Shown here in pieces: positions 7,325 through 15,898 of a stretch of DNA of 47,003 nucleotides (its first letter is position 1; each line of letters starts with the position of its first letter). Below the pieces are notes generated by a model, which was not told the DNA's origin, did no database searches, and worked only from the letters and a program-made list of their open reading frames with translations. The translations under genes were made by a program, and so were the position numbers. The stretch spans positions 1 through 47,003 of the forward strand of contig NZ_CADCWS010000009.1 in the NCBI RefSeq assembly GCF_902806475.1, written 5' to 3'. This DNA comes from Candidatus Frankia nodulisporulans. GTDB taxonomy: Bacteria > Actinomycetota > Actinomycetes > Frankiales > Frankiaceae.

Positions 7325-10300
7325 ATGCATGACGGCAGCGAGCAGAACGTCCCGCCGGTGGCGGTGCCACCCGGGTCCCATCCGCGTTTCGCCGACCGCC
7401 ACATCGGCCCGGACCACAGCGCCCGTAAGGCGATGCTGGCCACGCTTGGTCACGACTCGCTGCGGTCCCTGACGGATGCGGCCGTGCCCGCGCTCATCGC
7501 CGACCGGTCCCTCGAGCTTCCGCTTGCGCTCGACGAACCGGCCGTGCTGGCCGCGTTGCGGGCACTCGGTCGGGCGAACCGGCCGGTGCCCTCGATGATC
7601 GGCCTCGGCTTTCACCCGGCGGTGATGCCCGGCGTCATCCAGCGCAACGTGTTGGAGAATCCCGCCTGGTACACGGCCTACACGCCGTACCAGCCGGAGA
7701 TCTCCCAGGGCCGGCTCGAGGCCCTGCTCAACTTCCAGACCATGATCACAGATCTGACCGGGTTGGCGGTGGCCGGCGCGTCGCTGTTGGACGAGCCCAC
7801 GGCGGCGGCCGAGGCCATGCAGATCGCGTTGCGCCGGGCCAAGGGCGGACGGCGGGTCTACCTCGTCGACGCCGACACACTTCCGCAGACGATCGCGGTC
7901 GTGGCGACCCGCGCCGAGGCCCTGGGCGCCACCGTCCACCTCGTGGACCTCTCGGACGGCTCGTCCGGCGGCGACGGGCTTGCGGCGGTGCCGGCGGAGC
8001 TGCTCGACGCGGCGTTCGGGCTGCTGGTGTCCTACCCGGGGCCCAGCGGAGCGCTGCGTGATCACCGGGAGGTGTTCGCGCGGGCCCGTGAGCGTGGCCT
8101 CATCGTCACCGTCGCCGCCGATCTGCTGGCGCTCACCCTGCTGCGCTCACCCGGCGAACTCGGCGCGGACATCGCGGTCGGAAGCACCCAGCGGTTCGGT
8201 CTGCCGCTGTCGTTCGGTGGGCCGCACGCCGGCTACCTCGCCGTGCGTTCCGGCCTCGAACGCACGCTGCCCGGTCGGCTGGTCGGGGTGTCCATCGACG
8301 CGGCCGGTGACCCGGCCTACCGGCTCACCCTGCAGACCCGGGAACAGCACATTCGCCGGGAGAAGGCGACGAGCAACATCTGTACGGCCCAGGTGCTGCC
8401 CGCGGTGCTCGCCTCGATGTACGCGGTCTACCACGGCCCGCAGGGCCTGGCGGGGATCGCGCGGCGGGTCCACGGGCTCGCGGTGCGCCTCGCCGAGGGG
8501 CTGCGCGTCGGTGGAGTCACCCTCGGTGACTCGTCGTTCTTCGACACGGTCATCGCCGCGGCGCCGGGCCGGGCCGGCGAGGTGGTGGCCGCGGCGCTGG
8601 AACACGGGGTGAACATCCGTCTCGTCGATGACGACCACGTGGGCATCTCCTGCAACGAGACGACGGTGGAGGCGGATCTGCGGGCCGTCTGGGCCGCCTT
8701 CGGGGTGCCGCCGGCGGTGGCGGCCGAGGTGACGGCGCAGGCCGAACTGGACGGGCCGATCCCGACGACGACCGCGGTCGCGCTGCCCACGGAGCTGGTG
8801 CGCACCGACAGGTACCTCGAGCATCCGGTGTTTCACGAGCACCGCTCCGAGACGGCGATGCTGCGCTATCTGCGCCGGCTGTCCGATCTCGATCTCGCCC
8901 TCGACCGCGGCATGATCCCGCTTGGTTCCTGCACGATGAAACTCAACGCCACGACCGAGATGGCCGCGGTCACCTGGCCGGAGTTCGCCGACATCCATCC
9001 GTATGCCCCGCTTGACCAGGCCGCCGGTTATCTCACCCTGATCCGCGATCTGGAGGAATGGCTCGCCCGGATCACCGGATATGCCGGTGTCTCGGTGCAG
9101 CCGAACGCCGGCAGCCAGGGCGAACTGGCCGGGCTGCTGGCCATCCGCGCCTATCACCGGGACCACACACCGGCCGGTGCGCCCGTGCGTGACGTGTGCC
9201 TGATCCCGTCGTCCGCCCATGGTACGAACGCGGCCAGCGCCGCGATGGCGGGAATGCGCGTCGTCGTCGTCGCGTGTGACGCTGACGGAAACGTCGATCT
9301 CGACGATCTCGCCCGCGCCGCCCGCACGCACACCGAGGTCCTGGCCGCGCTGATGGTCACCTATCCGTCGACGCATGGTGTGTACGAGGAGGGCATCGGT
9401 CAGGCCTGTGCGCTCGTGCACGAGGCGGGCGGTCTGGTCTACGTCGACGGGGCGAACCTGAACGCGCTGGTCGGTCTGGCCAAGCCCGGGCAGTTCGGTG
9501 CTGATGTCAGCCATCTGAACCTGCACAAGACCTTCTGCATTCCGCACGGCGGTGGCGGTCCGGGGGTCGGGCCGGTAGCCGTCGGCGAGAAACTGCTGCC
9601 GTATCTGCCGAACCATCCGCTGCGCGCCGAGGCCGGTCCGGCGACCGGGGTCGGCCCCATCTCCGGGTCGCCCTGGGGTTCCGCCGGCATCCTCATGATC
9701 CCGTGGGCGTATATCCAGATGATGGGGGCGGACGGTCTGCGGGAGGCCACCTCGGTGGCCGTGCTCAACGCCAACTACATCGCCCACCGGCTACGCCCGC
9801 ACTATCCCGTCCTCTACTCCGGACGGGGCGGCCTCGTCGCACACGAGTGCATTCTTGACCTGCGGCCGCTGACGCGCGCCACCGGCGTCACCGTGGACGA
9901 CGTGGCGAAACGCCTCATCGACTACGGCTTTCACGCACCGACGATGTCCTTTCCGGTGGCCGGCACCCTGATGGTGGAGCCCACGGAAAGCGAGGATCTG
10001 GGCGAGATCGACCGCTTCTGCGATGCGATGACTGCCATCCGGGCGGAGGCGGACAAGGTCGGCGACGGCACCTGGCCGCTCGAGGACAATCCGCTGCGCA
10101 ACGCGCCGCACACCGCGGCGATGGTGACCGCCGACGAGTGGGCGCACCCGTATCCGCGTTCGGTCGCCGCCTATCCGGTGGCCACGCTGCGTACCGGAAA
10201 GTACTGGCCGCCGGTGCGGCGTATCGACGGGGCCTACGGCGACCGCAACCTGATGTGCACCTGCCCGCCGGTCGCCTCCTTCGCCGAACCGGTGGACGAG

Positions 10301-10327
10301 CAGCCGACGCTCGCGACCGTCGGCTGA
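7325..10327 (+). CDS. gcvP: Glycine dehydrogenase (decarboxylating), P protein
   Basis: This full-length 1000-aa P protein of the glycine cleavage system decarboxylates glycine with pyridoxal phosphate and passes the aminomethyl group to lipoyl-GcvH. The N-terminal FADRHIGP signature, the [12 protein letters not shown] region and the PLP lysine ([17 protein letters not shown], Lys735) are present. The late MEPTESE-type motif (VEPTESEDL) is also present. N- and C-terminal halves are fused, as in E. coli and actinobacteria. ATG 7325 has GGAG 9 nt upstream. The glycine riboswitch immediately before it confirms both start and regulation. No gcvT or gcvH is adjacent, so those are encoded elsewhere. 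Confidence 0.98.
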   Translation: MHDGSEQNVPPVAVPPGSHPRFADRHIGPDHSARKAMLATLGHDSLRSLTDAAVPALIADRSLELPLALDEPAVLAALRALGRANRPVPSMIGLGFHPAVMPGVIQRNVLENPAWYTAYTPYQPEISQGRLEALLNFQTMITDLTGLAVAGASLLDEPTAAAEAMQIALRRAKGGRRVYLVDADTLPQTIAVVATRAEALGATVHLVDLSDGSSGGDGLAAVPAELLDAAFGLLVSYPGPSGALRDHREVFARARERGLIVTVAADLLALTLLRSPGELGADIAVGSTQRFGLPLSFGGPHAGYLAVRSGLERTLPGRLVGVSIDAAGDPAYRLTLQTREQHIRREKATSNICTAQVLPAVLASMYAVYHGPQGLAGIARRVHGLAVRLAEGLRVGGVTLGDSSFFDTVIAAAPGRAGEVVAAALEHGVNIRLVDDDHVGISCNETTVEADLRAVWAAFGVPPAVAAEVTAQAELDGPIPTTTAVALPTELVRTDRYLEHPVFHEHRSETAMLRYLRRLSDLDLALDRGMIPLGSCTMKLNATTEMAAVTWPEFADIHPYAPLDQAAGYLTLIRDLEEWLARITGYAGVSVQPNAGSQGELAGLLAIRAYHRDHTPAGAPVRDVCLIPSSAHGTNAASAAMAGMRVVVVACDADGNVDLDDLARAARTHTEVLAALMVTYPSTHGVYEEGIGQACALVHEAGGLVYVDGANLNALVGLAKPGQFGADVSHLNLHKTFCIPHGGGGPGVGPVAVGEKLLPYLPNHPLRAEAGPATGVGPISGSPWGSAGILMIPWAYIQMMGADGLREATSVAVLNANYIAHRLRPHYPVLYSGRGGLVAHECILDLRPLTRATGVTVDDVAKRLIDYGFHAPTMSFPVAGTLMVEPTESEDLGEIDRFCDAMTAIRAEADKVGDGTWPLEDNPLRNAPHTAAMVTADEWAHPYPRSVAAYPVATLRTGKYWPPVRRIDGAYGDRNLMCTCPPVASFAEPVDEQPTLATVG

Positions 10328-10387
10328 CACCCGACCGGTCGTCCCCGGGCGGTGGACGGAGGTCCCTGTGACCGACGCCCCCGCCGG

Positions 10388-10428
10388 GGATCGCCGTGCG
10401 GGCATGTCAGCTGCCCGCACGGCGATCC
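10388..10428 (+). terminator. Strong terminator hairpin after gcvP
   Basis: A perfect 17-bp inverted repeat, GGATCGCCGTGCGGGCA and its exact complement, encloses a 7-nt loop (TGTCAGC) 61 nt after the gcvP stop. No T-tract follows, so it fits the actinobacterial stem-only type. It is the strongest hairpin I noticed in the window. Confidence 0.85.
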
Positions 10429-10840
10429 GCGCGTCGGCGGGCGCGCTCCGCCCGGGTGTTGGCAGGTAGCTGACCCACGGCGGGTTCTGTCCGGGTGGGG
10501 ACGCAACGAGACCGGCACGCGTCCGTCCCGTCACTTGTTATTTTTTGCGTGATGCCGTGGTGCGTTGACGTAGTGAATCCTCGCGGAAAGTAGCCGAATT
10601 TGCGGCTCAGTGTCATTTCTGGTTGTTCTCGGCAACTCTTCCCCAGCGTGAGGTATTGCTCGCCGGCTGGCGTTCCGTGGTCGAGGAACCGCCCTGCGGA
10701 AGGGCCTGCGGGTCCGTTGGGCCACCCTGCTGTTGACCACGGATGGACCGGCGCCAATAGTTGGACCCACCCGTCCGGTGGAAATCGGGGTCTGCTGCAC
10801 TCGGGCGGGTCGTAGCTGGGACAACGGAAGGGCGGGGCCA
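10429..10840 (+). promoter_or_regulatory. Gene-free leader region before FkbM gene
   Basis: No gene is supportable here. The stretch 10535-10625 is clearly lower in GC than the surroundings, with a run of six T at 10545-10550 and a TTGACG at 10565. The likely promoter of the downstream methyltransferase lies here, but I cannot fix a -10 box. Reading frames in 10600-10830 lack coding character. Confidence 0.35.
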
Positions 10841-11593
10841 ATGGATCCGCGAATGGAGAAACAGCTTGCCGCACTCCGCCGTAAGGCGGTGGATCTGGGG
10901 CTCGGGCCGGCGCTGAAGCTGGTTCGAGACAATGTTGTGCCGACTGCGCGGCGTAACCGAAACGATGATCGACATCTGGCGTTGCTGATGTCGTTCGTGC
11001 TCACCGAGACGTCGAACTGTATTGATGTGGGTGCGCACCGTGGCGATGTGCTGCGGACGATCCTGCGGCACGCGCCGCATGGAACCCATGTCGCCTACGA
11101 GCCGCTGCCGCACATGGCCGCCACCCTGCGGGCCGACTTTCCCACCGTCGACGTGCGTCAGGCCGCGCTATCCGACACGCCGGGCGTGCTGCCCTTCACC
11201 TATGTGCGCAGCCGGCCGGCCTACAGCGGGCTGCGCGACCGGGTGCCGGACACCGAGGATGTCGAGCAGATCGAGGTCACCGTCGAGGTCCTCGACGACG
11301 TGCTGCCGGTGGACTACCACCCGACGCTGATCAAGGTGGACGTCGAGGGCGCCGAGTACGGCGTCTTCCGTGGCGCCACCAAGCTGATCGCGAACAGCCG
11401 TCCGCACCTGGTGTTCGAGTTCGGTGCCGGGGCCCGCGACTACGGGACGTCGGCGGACGACATGTATCTGCTGATCGACGGTGATCTCGGCCTTCGGATC
11501 TTCGACCTCGACGGTGAGGGCCCTTACACCCTGCCGAAGTTCCGGGACACGTTCGAGACGGGGCGGCACTTCAACTTCGTCGCGCACCCCTGA
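10841..11593 (+). CDS. FkbM family SAM-dependent methyltransferase
   Basis: A 250-aa FkbM-type methyltransferase, a group that O-methylates sugars and polyketide or glycan hydroxyls. The SAM-binding motif (CIDVGAHRGDVL, residues 60-71), the FEP-type acidic strand (VAYEPLPHM) and the family signature LIKVDVEGAEYGVFRGA are clear. I prefer ATG 10841, preceded by a purine-rich site (GGAAGGGCGGGG), over the longer frame from 10733, whose first 36 residues look non-coding. It stands alone between two regulatory-looking gaps. The downstream glycosyltransferase 0.7 kb away could share a glycan pathway, but nothing in the sequence proves that. Confidence 0.88.
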   Translation: MDPRMEKQLAALRRKAVDLGLGPALKLVRDNVVPTARRNRNDDRHLALLMSFVLTETSNCIDVGAHRGDVLRTILRHAPHGTHVAYEPLPHMAATLRADFPTVDVRQAALSDTPGVLPFTYVRSRPAYSGLRDRVPDTEDVEQIEVTVEVLDDVLPVDYHPTLIKVDVEGAEYGVFRGATKLIANSRPHLVFEFGAGARDYGTSADDMYLLIDGDLGLRIFDLDGEGPYTLPKFRDTFETGRHFNFVAHP

Positions 11594-11631
11594 GCCGGTA
11601 CGCCCGGGTGGGCGCACGAACCCACCTATGA

Positions 11632-11647
11632 TGTGATGAAGATCACA
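11632..11647. promoter_or_regulatory. CRP/FNR-family binding site (perfect TGTGA-N6-TCACA)
   Basis: The 16-mer TGTGATGAAGATCACA is a perfect match to the TGTGA-N6-TCACA palindrome bound by actinobacterial CRP/GlxR-type regulators. It is flanked by further symmetry (ATGTGAT / ATCACAT). It lies 39 nt after the FkbM stop and 625 nt before the glycosyltransferase. It could equally act as a short AT-rich hairpin (7-bp stem, GAAG loop). Regulator and target are inferred. Confidence 0.45.
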
Positions 11648-11761
11648 TAAGTTCCTTCGTGTGGTGCTCCGCTCGTTCCCCCGCTTCGGGTCGCGCCGTG
11701 GCCGGCGCGCCTCCTGGGCGGGGGTGCGACCGGGACGGGGCAGGTCCGGGCGGGCTCATCT

Positions 11762-11786
11762 CGGCGATGCCGGCCTGGCATCGCCG
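11762..11786. terminator. 10-bp perfect inverted repeat
   Basis: CGGCGATGCC and GGCATCGCCG flank a 5-nt loop (GGCCT) in the gap between the FkbM and glycosyltransferase genes. It may be a terminator for either direction. The rest of 11648-11989 shows no supportable gene; the open frame from 11661 to 12038 has no coding character. Confidence 0.35.
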
Positions 11787-11989
11787 GGTCGATGTGCGGG
11801 TAGTTCTCTCCCACCCACCCAGATGGTCCTGACGCCAAGTGTCCGCTCGGATGCTAATGGTGCCGATTTCGCCGAATCCGCCGCTCGCGGACGGCGCGGC
11901 GTGATCGCCACCTGCCGGGACGGCAGCGGCGGATACCAGCCGGTAGATGGGGGGAGTGACGGATTCGGTCGCAACACCGATACTTTGAC

Positions 11990-12016
11990 GCTCCGGTACA
12001 TGTCATGTGTCGGAGC
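11990..12016. promoter_or_regulatory. 27-bp interrupted dyad, possible operator
   Basis: GCTCCG, gt, ACATG, a central T (12003), CATGT, gt, CGGAGC form a dyad in which 11 of 13 paired positions match. It directly follows TTGACG (11985-11990), a plausible -35 box on the plus strand. A repressor site over the promoter of the gene at 12272 is a reasonable reading. The leader from 12017 to 12271 carries no other feature I can name. Confidence 0.35.
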
Positions 12017-12271
12017 GGTCGTACCCGGGAGACCGTGAAGTCGACGCGGCGAACCCGGCGTACGGGAGGTACTGGAAACGGCCAGGTCACCGGAATCCAG
12101 GTGATGGTCGGACCGTAGCGGACGGAGGTGGCTAATCCACGGTCGGCGGCACGACCGGAAATTCCGCCAGGCTGTGTGATTCACCCCGCTGTCCCCCGAC
12201 GGATCCCCACCCCACCCGCTCCACTGCCGGGCGATCCGTACCCCCACAAAGGTCACGAGAGAGGGGCGTCC

Positions 12272-13342
12272 GTGCGAACGCTCGAACCCACCGGCCTCGA
12301 CCTCGACGCGATCGAGGCGGACAAGCTTGCCAAGGGCATCACCCTGAGCCTGCTGATCCCTGCCCGTGGCCCGGAGGCCGCCCGAACACTCGGCGATATC
12401 ATCGCGCGGGATCGGCAGCACTGGATGCAGGAACGCCGGGTCCTGGACGAGATCGGCGTGGTCGTCGATCCCACCTCCGACGGCGATGAGCATGATCTGA
12501 TGCGCATCGCGACCGAAGCCGGCGCGAGCTGGGTCGTGCGGGGAAACTCGGTGCTGCAGCGGCATGCCGGCCGCGAGGACACGACGACCGGCGGAAAGGC
12601 CGGGGCGATGCGTAGCCTCGCCTATCTCGCCTTCGGAAACCGGCTGATCTTTCACGACGCCGACCTGGAAAGTTACGATCCCGCGACGGTGGGGGTTCTC
12701 GCCGCGGCCACGACCGCCGGCAATGCCCCGCTGTTCGTGAACGGTAGTTCGCGACGGGTGACCGGTGACGGCCAGCCCGGCGGACGCACGACCGAGATGC
12801 TGCGGTCGTTGCTGTCGAAACAGCTCGCCCGCTACGTGCCGTCGATCACCCGCACGCTCCAGCCACTGATCGGCGAGTTCGTCATCGACGCGGATGTCTT
12901 CGCCTCGCTGGCCTTCTCGCGTGGCTATGGGGTCGAAACATCCCTGAAGGTACTGGCCCTGGATCTGTTGGACTTCTCCGACAGCCTGCAGATCGAACTG
13001 CCGATCAAGTACCAGGTCGGCCAGCATTACCACGCGCTGGTAAAGCAGTTCCATGAGATCAGTTTCACAATCGATGTTCTTGAGGCCTACTTCCAGCGGC
13101 GTCGGGTCGACCCGCATGTGGCGATCTGGCAGATCGCCGACAACTACGACCTGTTGTTTCCGGGCCGTACCTACTCCCTGCACCGTCCGTCGGGTTACGA
13201 CGACGCGGACTTCGTGCCGCGCATGGGGTTCTACCAGCCACTCGCGACCGCGCCGGCCTACCAGGCCCGGCTCCCCGAGATCAAGAGCTCCCGCCGACAG
13301 GCCCTGGACACCCTCGGCCGCCAGCTGCGGGCCTCCGCCTGA
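12272..13342 (+). CDS. Family 2/GT81-like glycosyltransferase (glucosyl-3-phosphoglycerate synthase-like)
   Basis: A 356-aa GT-A-fold glycosyltransferase. An N-terminal nucleotide-sugar strand (SLLIPARGPEAARTLGDII), a GGKAGAMRSL segment like the GKG block of GpgS/mannosylglycerate synthases, and a metal-binding D-A-D (FHDADLESYDP, Asp129/Asp131) are visible. An acceptor-side GEFVIDADVF...GYGVETSL segment resembles retaining GT78/GT81 enzymes. GTG 12272 has a GAGAGAGGGG ribosome-binding site; the 48 residues upstream in frame lack coding character. GpgS makes the precursor of glucosylglycerate and methylglucose polysaccharides. Here the resemblance is partial, so the substrate is unassigned. 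The MMPL gene follows 141 nt downstream. Confidence 0.7.
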   Translation: MRTLEPTGLDLDAIEADKLAKGITLSLLIPARGPEAARTLGDIIARDRQHWMQERRVLDEIGVVVDPTSDGDEHDLMRIATEAGASWVVRGNSVLQRHAGREDTTTGGKAGAMRSLAYLAFGNRLIFHDADLESYDPATVGVLAAATTAGNAPLFVNGSSRRVTGDGQPGGRTTEMLRSLLSKQLARYVPSITRTLQPLIGEFVIDADVFASLAFSRGYGVETSLKVLALDLLDFSDSLQIELPIKYQVGQHYHALVKQFHEISFTIDVLEAYFQRRRVDPHVAIWQIADNYDLLFPGRTYSLHRPSGYDDADFVPRMGFYQPLATAPAYQARLPEIKSSRRQALDTLGRQLRASA

Positions 13343-13483
13343 CCCTGCTCGACGTGACCGGTCCGATCTCCCGAGTCAGGCACTGACAGGGGGACGGACC
13401 GGTCATTGCGCGCACAAGCGACCTTGACGTGGCGTACCGGTCGCGAACAGTGTCTCCCTGAGAGCCCGATCGAGGAGGACACC

Positions 13484-14761
13484 GTGTTCGCGATCCTGGT
13501 GGCGTTGACCACGCGACGGACGCGGCTGGTGCTCGCCGGCACGGCGGTCCTGGTGGTTCTCGGGGCGCTGCTGGGCAGCACCGCGTTCGGCAAGCTGCAG
13601 ACCGGCGGGTTCGACGACCCCCGTTCGGATTCCAGTCGCGCCGTCGACGTCCTCGACGCGCACTTCCACGGACGAGCGAACGTGCTGCTGCTCGTCACCG
13701 CCCGGGTGGGCGAGGTCGACGACCCTCGGGTGGTCGCCGCCGGTCGGGTGGTCGCCGCGGACCTGGCCGCCCAGCCCGGCGCCCGCGACGTCGTGTCCTA
13801 CTGGTCCGGCGCGGGCAGCGCGCTGCGCTCGCAGGACCGCCGTTCGGCCCTGGTGGTGGCCAGCGTCGCCGACGACGATGACGCGTCGGACGTGGTGAAG
13901 CGGTATGCCTCCCGGGCGTTCGACCCCCCCGAGGTGACCGTCGAACCCGGGGGCGCGGCCGCGATCAACAACGACATCGGCGATCAGGTCTCCAGCGATC
14001 TCGCGGTGGCCGAGTCGATCGCCATCCCGATCACCCTGGTCCTGCTGGTCGTGGCGTTCGCCGGGGTGGTCGCGGCGCTGCTGCCGCTGGCCGTGGGTCT
14101 GCTCGGGATGGTGGATGGCCTCGCGATCCTCGCGGTCATCGGTAGCGCCACCGATGTCTCGATCTTCGCGGTGAACCTGACCTCCGCGCTCGGCCTCGGC
14201 CTCGGCATCGACTACTCGCTGTTGATGGTCAGCCGATTCCGCGAGGAACTGGCCGCGGGCCATGACCGTGCGTCGGCGGTCTCGATCACCGTGCGCTCCG
14301 CCGGTCGAACCATCTTCTTCAGCGGCGCCACGGTGGTCGTGAGCCTGGTCGTGATGTTGCTGTTCCCGCCGTTCTTCCTGCGCTCCATGGCCTATGCCGG
14401 CATCTCGGTCACGGTGGTGGCGGTGCTCGCCGCGGTGGTCGTGCTGCCCGCGCTGCTCATGGTGCTGGGTGAGCGGGTGAACGCCTGGCACGTGGGTGGC
14501 CTGATCGGACTGGTCCGTCGGCGCCGGCAGAAGGCGCCCGAGGCCGCACCCGAGGCCGCGGAGTCGGCGTTCTGGCGGCGGGTGGCCTCGACCGTCATGG
14601 CCCACCCGGTCCTGACCGGACTACCGGTGATCGTGATCCTGCTCGTGCTCGCCACCCCGTTCCTGCACGTCCAGTTCGGCACGCCGGACGAGGGTGCTGC
14701 GGCCGGGAGCCGCCGCCAGCCGCACGGTCGGCGACGCGCTGCGCGAACGCTTCCCCGCTGA
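13484..14761 (+). CDS. MMPL family transporter, N-terminal part (split by frameshift)
   Basis: This encodes the first half of an MMPL/RND-type exporter. It starts MFAILVALTTRRTRLVLAG with a membrane helix, then the large periplasmic loop, then a bundle of helices containing GLGIDYSLLMVSRFREEL, the family's proton-relay region. GTG 13484 has a strong GAGGAGGA site; the longer frame from 13406 has none. Coding signal is lost after codon 14690-14692, where the protein reads FGTPDE. The next residues expected of the family continue in the +1 frame from 14694. The remaining codons to 14761 are out-of-frame readthrough. Taken alone it would lack half the transporter. Confidence 0.8.
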   Translation: MFAILVALTTRRTRLVLAGTAVLVVLGALLGSTAFGKLQTGGFDDPRSDSSRAVDVLDAHFHGRANVLLLVTARVGEVDDPRVVAAGRVVAADLAAQPGARDVVSYWSGAGSALRSQDRRSALVVASVADDDDASDVVKRYASRAFDPPEVTVEPGGAAAINNDIGDQVSSDLAVAESIAIPITLVLLVVAFAGVVAALLPLAVGLLGMVDGLAILAVIGSATDVSIFAVNLTSALGLGLGIDYSLLMVSRFREELAAGHDRASAVSITVRSAGRTIFFSGATVVVSLVVMLLFPPFFLRSMAYAGISVTVVAVLAAVVVLPALLMVLGERVNAWHVGGLIGLVRRRRQKAPEAAPEAAESAFWRRVASTVMAHPVLTGLPVIVILLVLATPFLHVQFGTPDEGAAAGSRRQPHGRRRAARTLPR

Positions 14762-15794
14762 CCTGTCCGGATCGATGGAGGTGGTCGTCCAGCAGGACGG
14801 GCGCGGCGCGCTCGATCCCGCCGCGCTGTCGGCCTATGCGAACACCCTGTCCCGGCTGCCTGACGTCGCCCGGGTGGACTACGCCCTCGGCACCGTCGTC
14901 CGTGGGAGCCGGACCGCACCCCCCAACGCGACCAGTGTGCGTTTCCGCGCCGCGGGTGACGACCTGTTGCAGGTGGTCCCCGCGGTGGACTACGCGTCCA
15001 CCCAGGCCCGGGCGCTGGTCCATGCGACGCGTGCGCTGCCCGCGCCCAGCGGCAGCACCGTCCTGGTGGGGGGTGCGCCCGCCGTCCTCGTCGATGGCCG
15101 GTCGGCGATCGGTGATCGGCTGCCGCTGGCACTCGGGCTCATCGTGCTGGCGACGTTCGTCCTGCTGTTCCTGTTCACCGGCAGTGTGCTGCTGCCGGTG
15201 AAGGCGATTCTGCTCAACGGACTGTGCACCTGCGCGGTGTTCGGCGCCGCGGTCTGGATCTTCAGTGACGGCCATCTGTCCGGTCTGCTCGACTTCACCC
15301 CGGGCCCGCTCGACACCTCCATGCCCGTGCTGCTGTTCTGTATCGCCTTCGGCCTGTCGATGGACTACGAGGTGTTCCTGCTGTCGCGGATCAAGGAGGT
15401 GCGTGACACCGGGGCGAGCAACGTCGAGGCGGTCGCCACCGGCCTCGCCCGGGTCGGCCGGATCGTCAGCACCGCCGCCGCCCTGCTCGCGGTCACCTTC
15501 GTCGCGTTCGCCACCTCCTCGGTGCGCTTCATCCAGATGTTCGGGGTCGGCACGGCGCTGGCCATCGTGCTTGACGCCACCCTCATCCGGGGGGTGCTGG
15601 TCCCGGCGTTCATGCGGGTCGCCGGCGGCGCGAACTGGTGGGCGCCCGGCCCGCTGCGGGCGCTGCACCGCCGGTTCGGACTGCATGAGCATGTCGAGGA
15701 CGTCCCCCAACCGGTGGCTCCGCCGCCGGCGCCCCGCGACAGCGCCACCGCCGACACCCCCGTCCGCTCGTCAGACCCAGCCCACCAGCCCTGA
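14694..15794 (+). CDS. MMPL family transporter, C-terminal part (split by frameshift)
   Basis: This is the second half of the same MMPL exporter: the second periplasmic loop (ASRTVGDALRERFPADLSG) and the second helix bundle with FGLSMDYEVFLLSRIKE, mirroring the first half. A short Pro-rich tail follows. The GTG at 14694 has no ribosome-binding site. It lies exactly where the family sequence should run on from the upstream half, one base out of register. Restoring the frame gives about 770 aa, the usual MMPL size. So this is one gene interrupted by an indel near 14693, a natural pseudogene or a sequencing error, not an independent protein. Confidence 0.8.
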   Translation: MLRPGAAASRTVGDALRERFPADLSGSMEVVVQQDGRGALDPAALSAYANTLSRLPDVARVDYALGTVVRGSRTAPPNATSVRFRAAGDDLLQVVPAVDYASTQARALVHATRALPAPSGSTVLVGGAPAVLVDGRSAIGDRLPLALGLIVLATFVLLFLFTGSVLLPVKAILLNGLCTCAVFGAAVWIFSDGHLSGLLDFTPGPLDTSMPVLLFCIAFGLSMDYEVFLLSRIKEVRDTGASNVEAVATGLARVGRIVSTAAALLAVTFVAFATSSVRFIQMFGVGTALAIVLDATLIRGVLVPAFMRVAGGANWWAPGPLRALHRRFGLHEHVEDVPQPVAPPPAPRDSATADTPVRSSDPAHQP

Positions 15795-15898
15795 CCCGCC
15801 CGCCCTGACCAGCCCGCCAGTCCTGACCCGTCCGTCCGCTCGTCCGCTTGGGTGGTGCTCGGAGCCGTCCGTCCGGGCCACGCCCGGAGCCGGCGGGG

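Noticed and set aside
10600-10832. N-terminal extension of the FkbM protein and small frames around it
   Set aside because: Residues before ATG 10841 lack family similarity and the site GGAAGGGCGGGG supports the later start.
11661-12038. 125-aa open frame between the FkbM and glycosyltransferase genes
   Set aside because: No ribosome-binding site, no recognisable domain, Arg/Gly-rich translation typical of non-coding GC-rich DNA, and regulatory dyads inside it.
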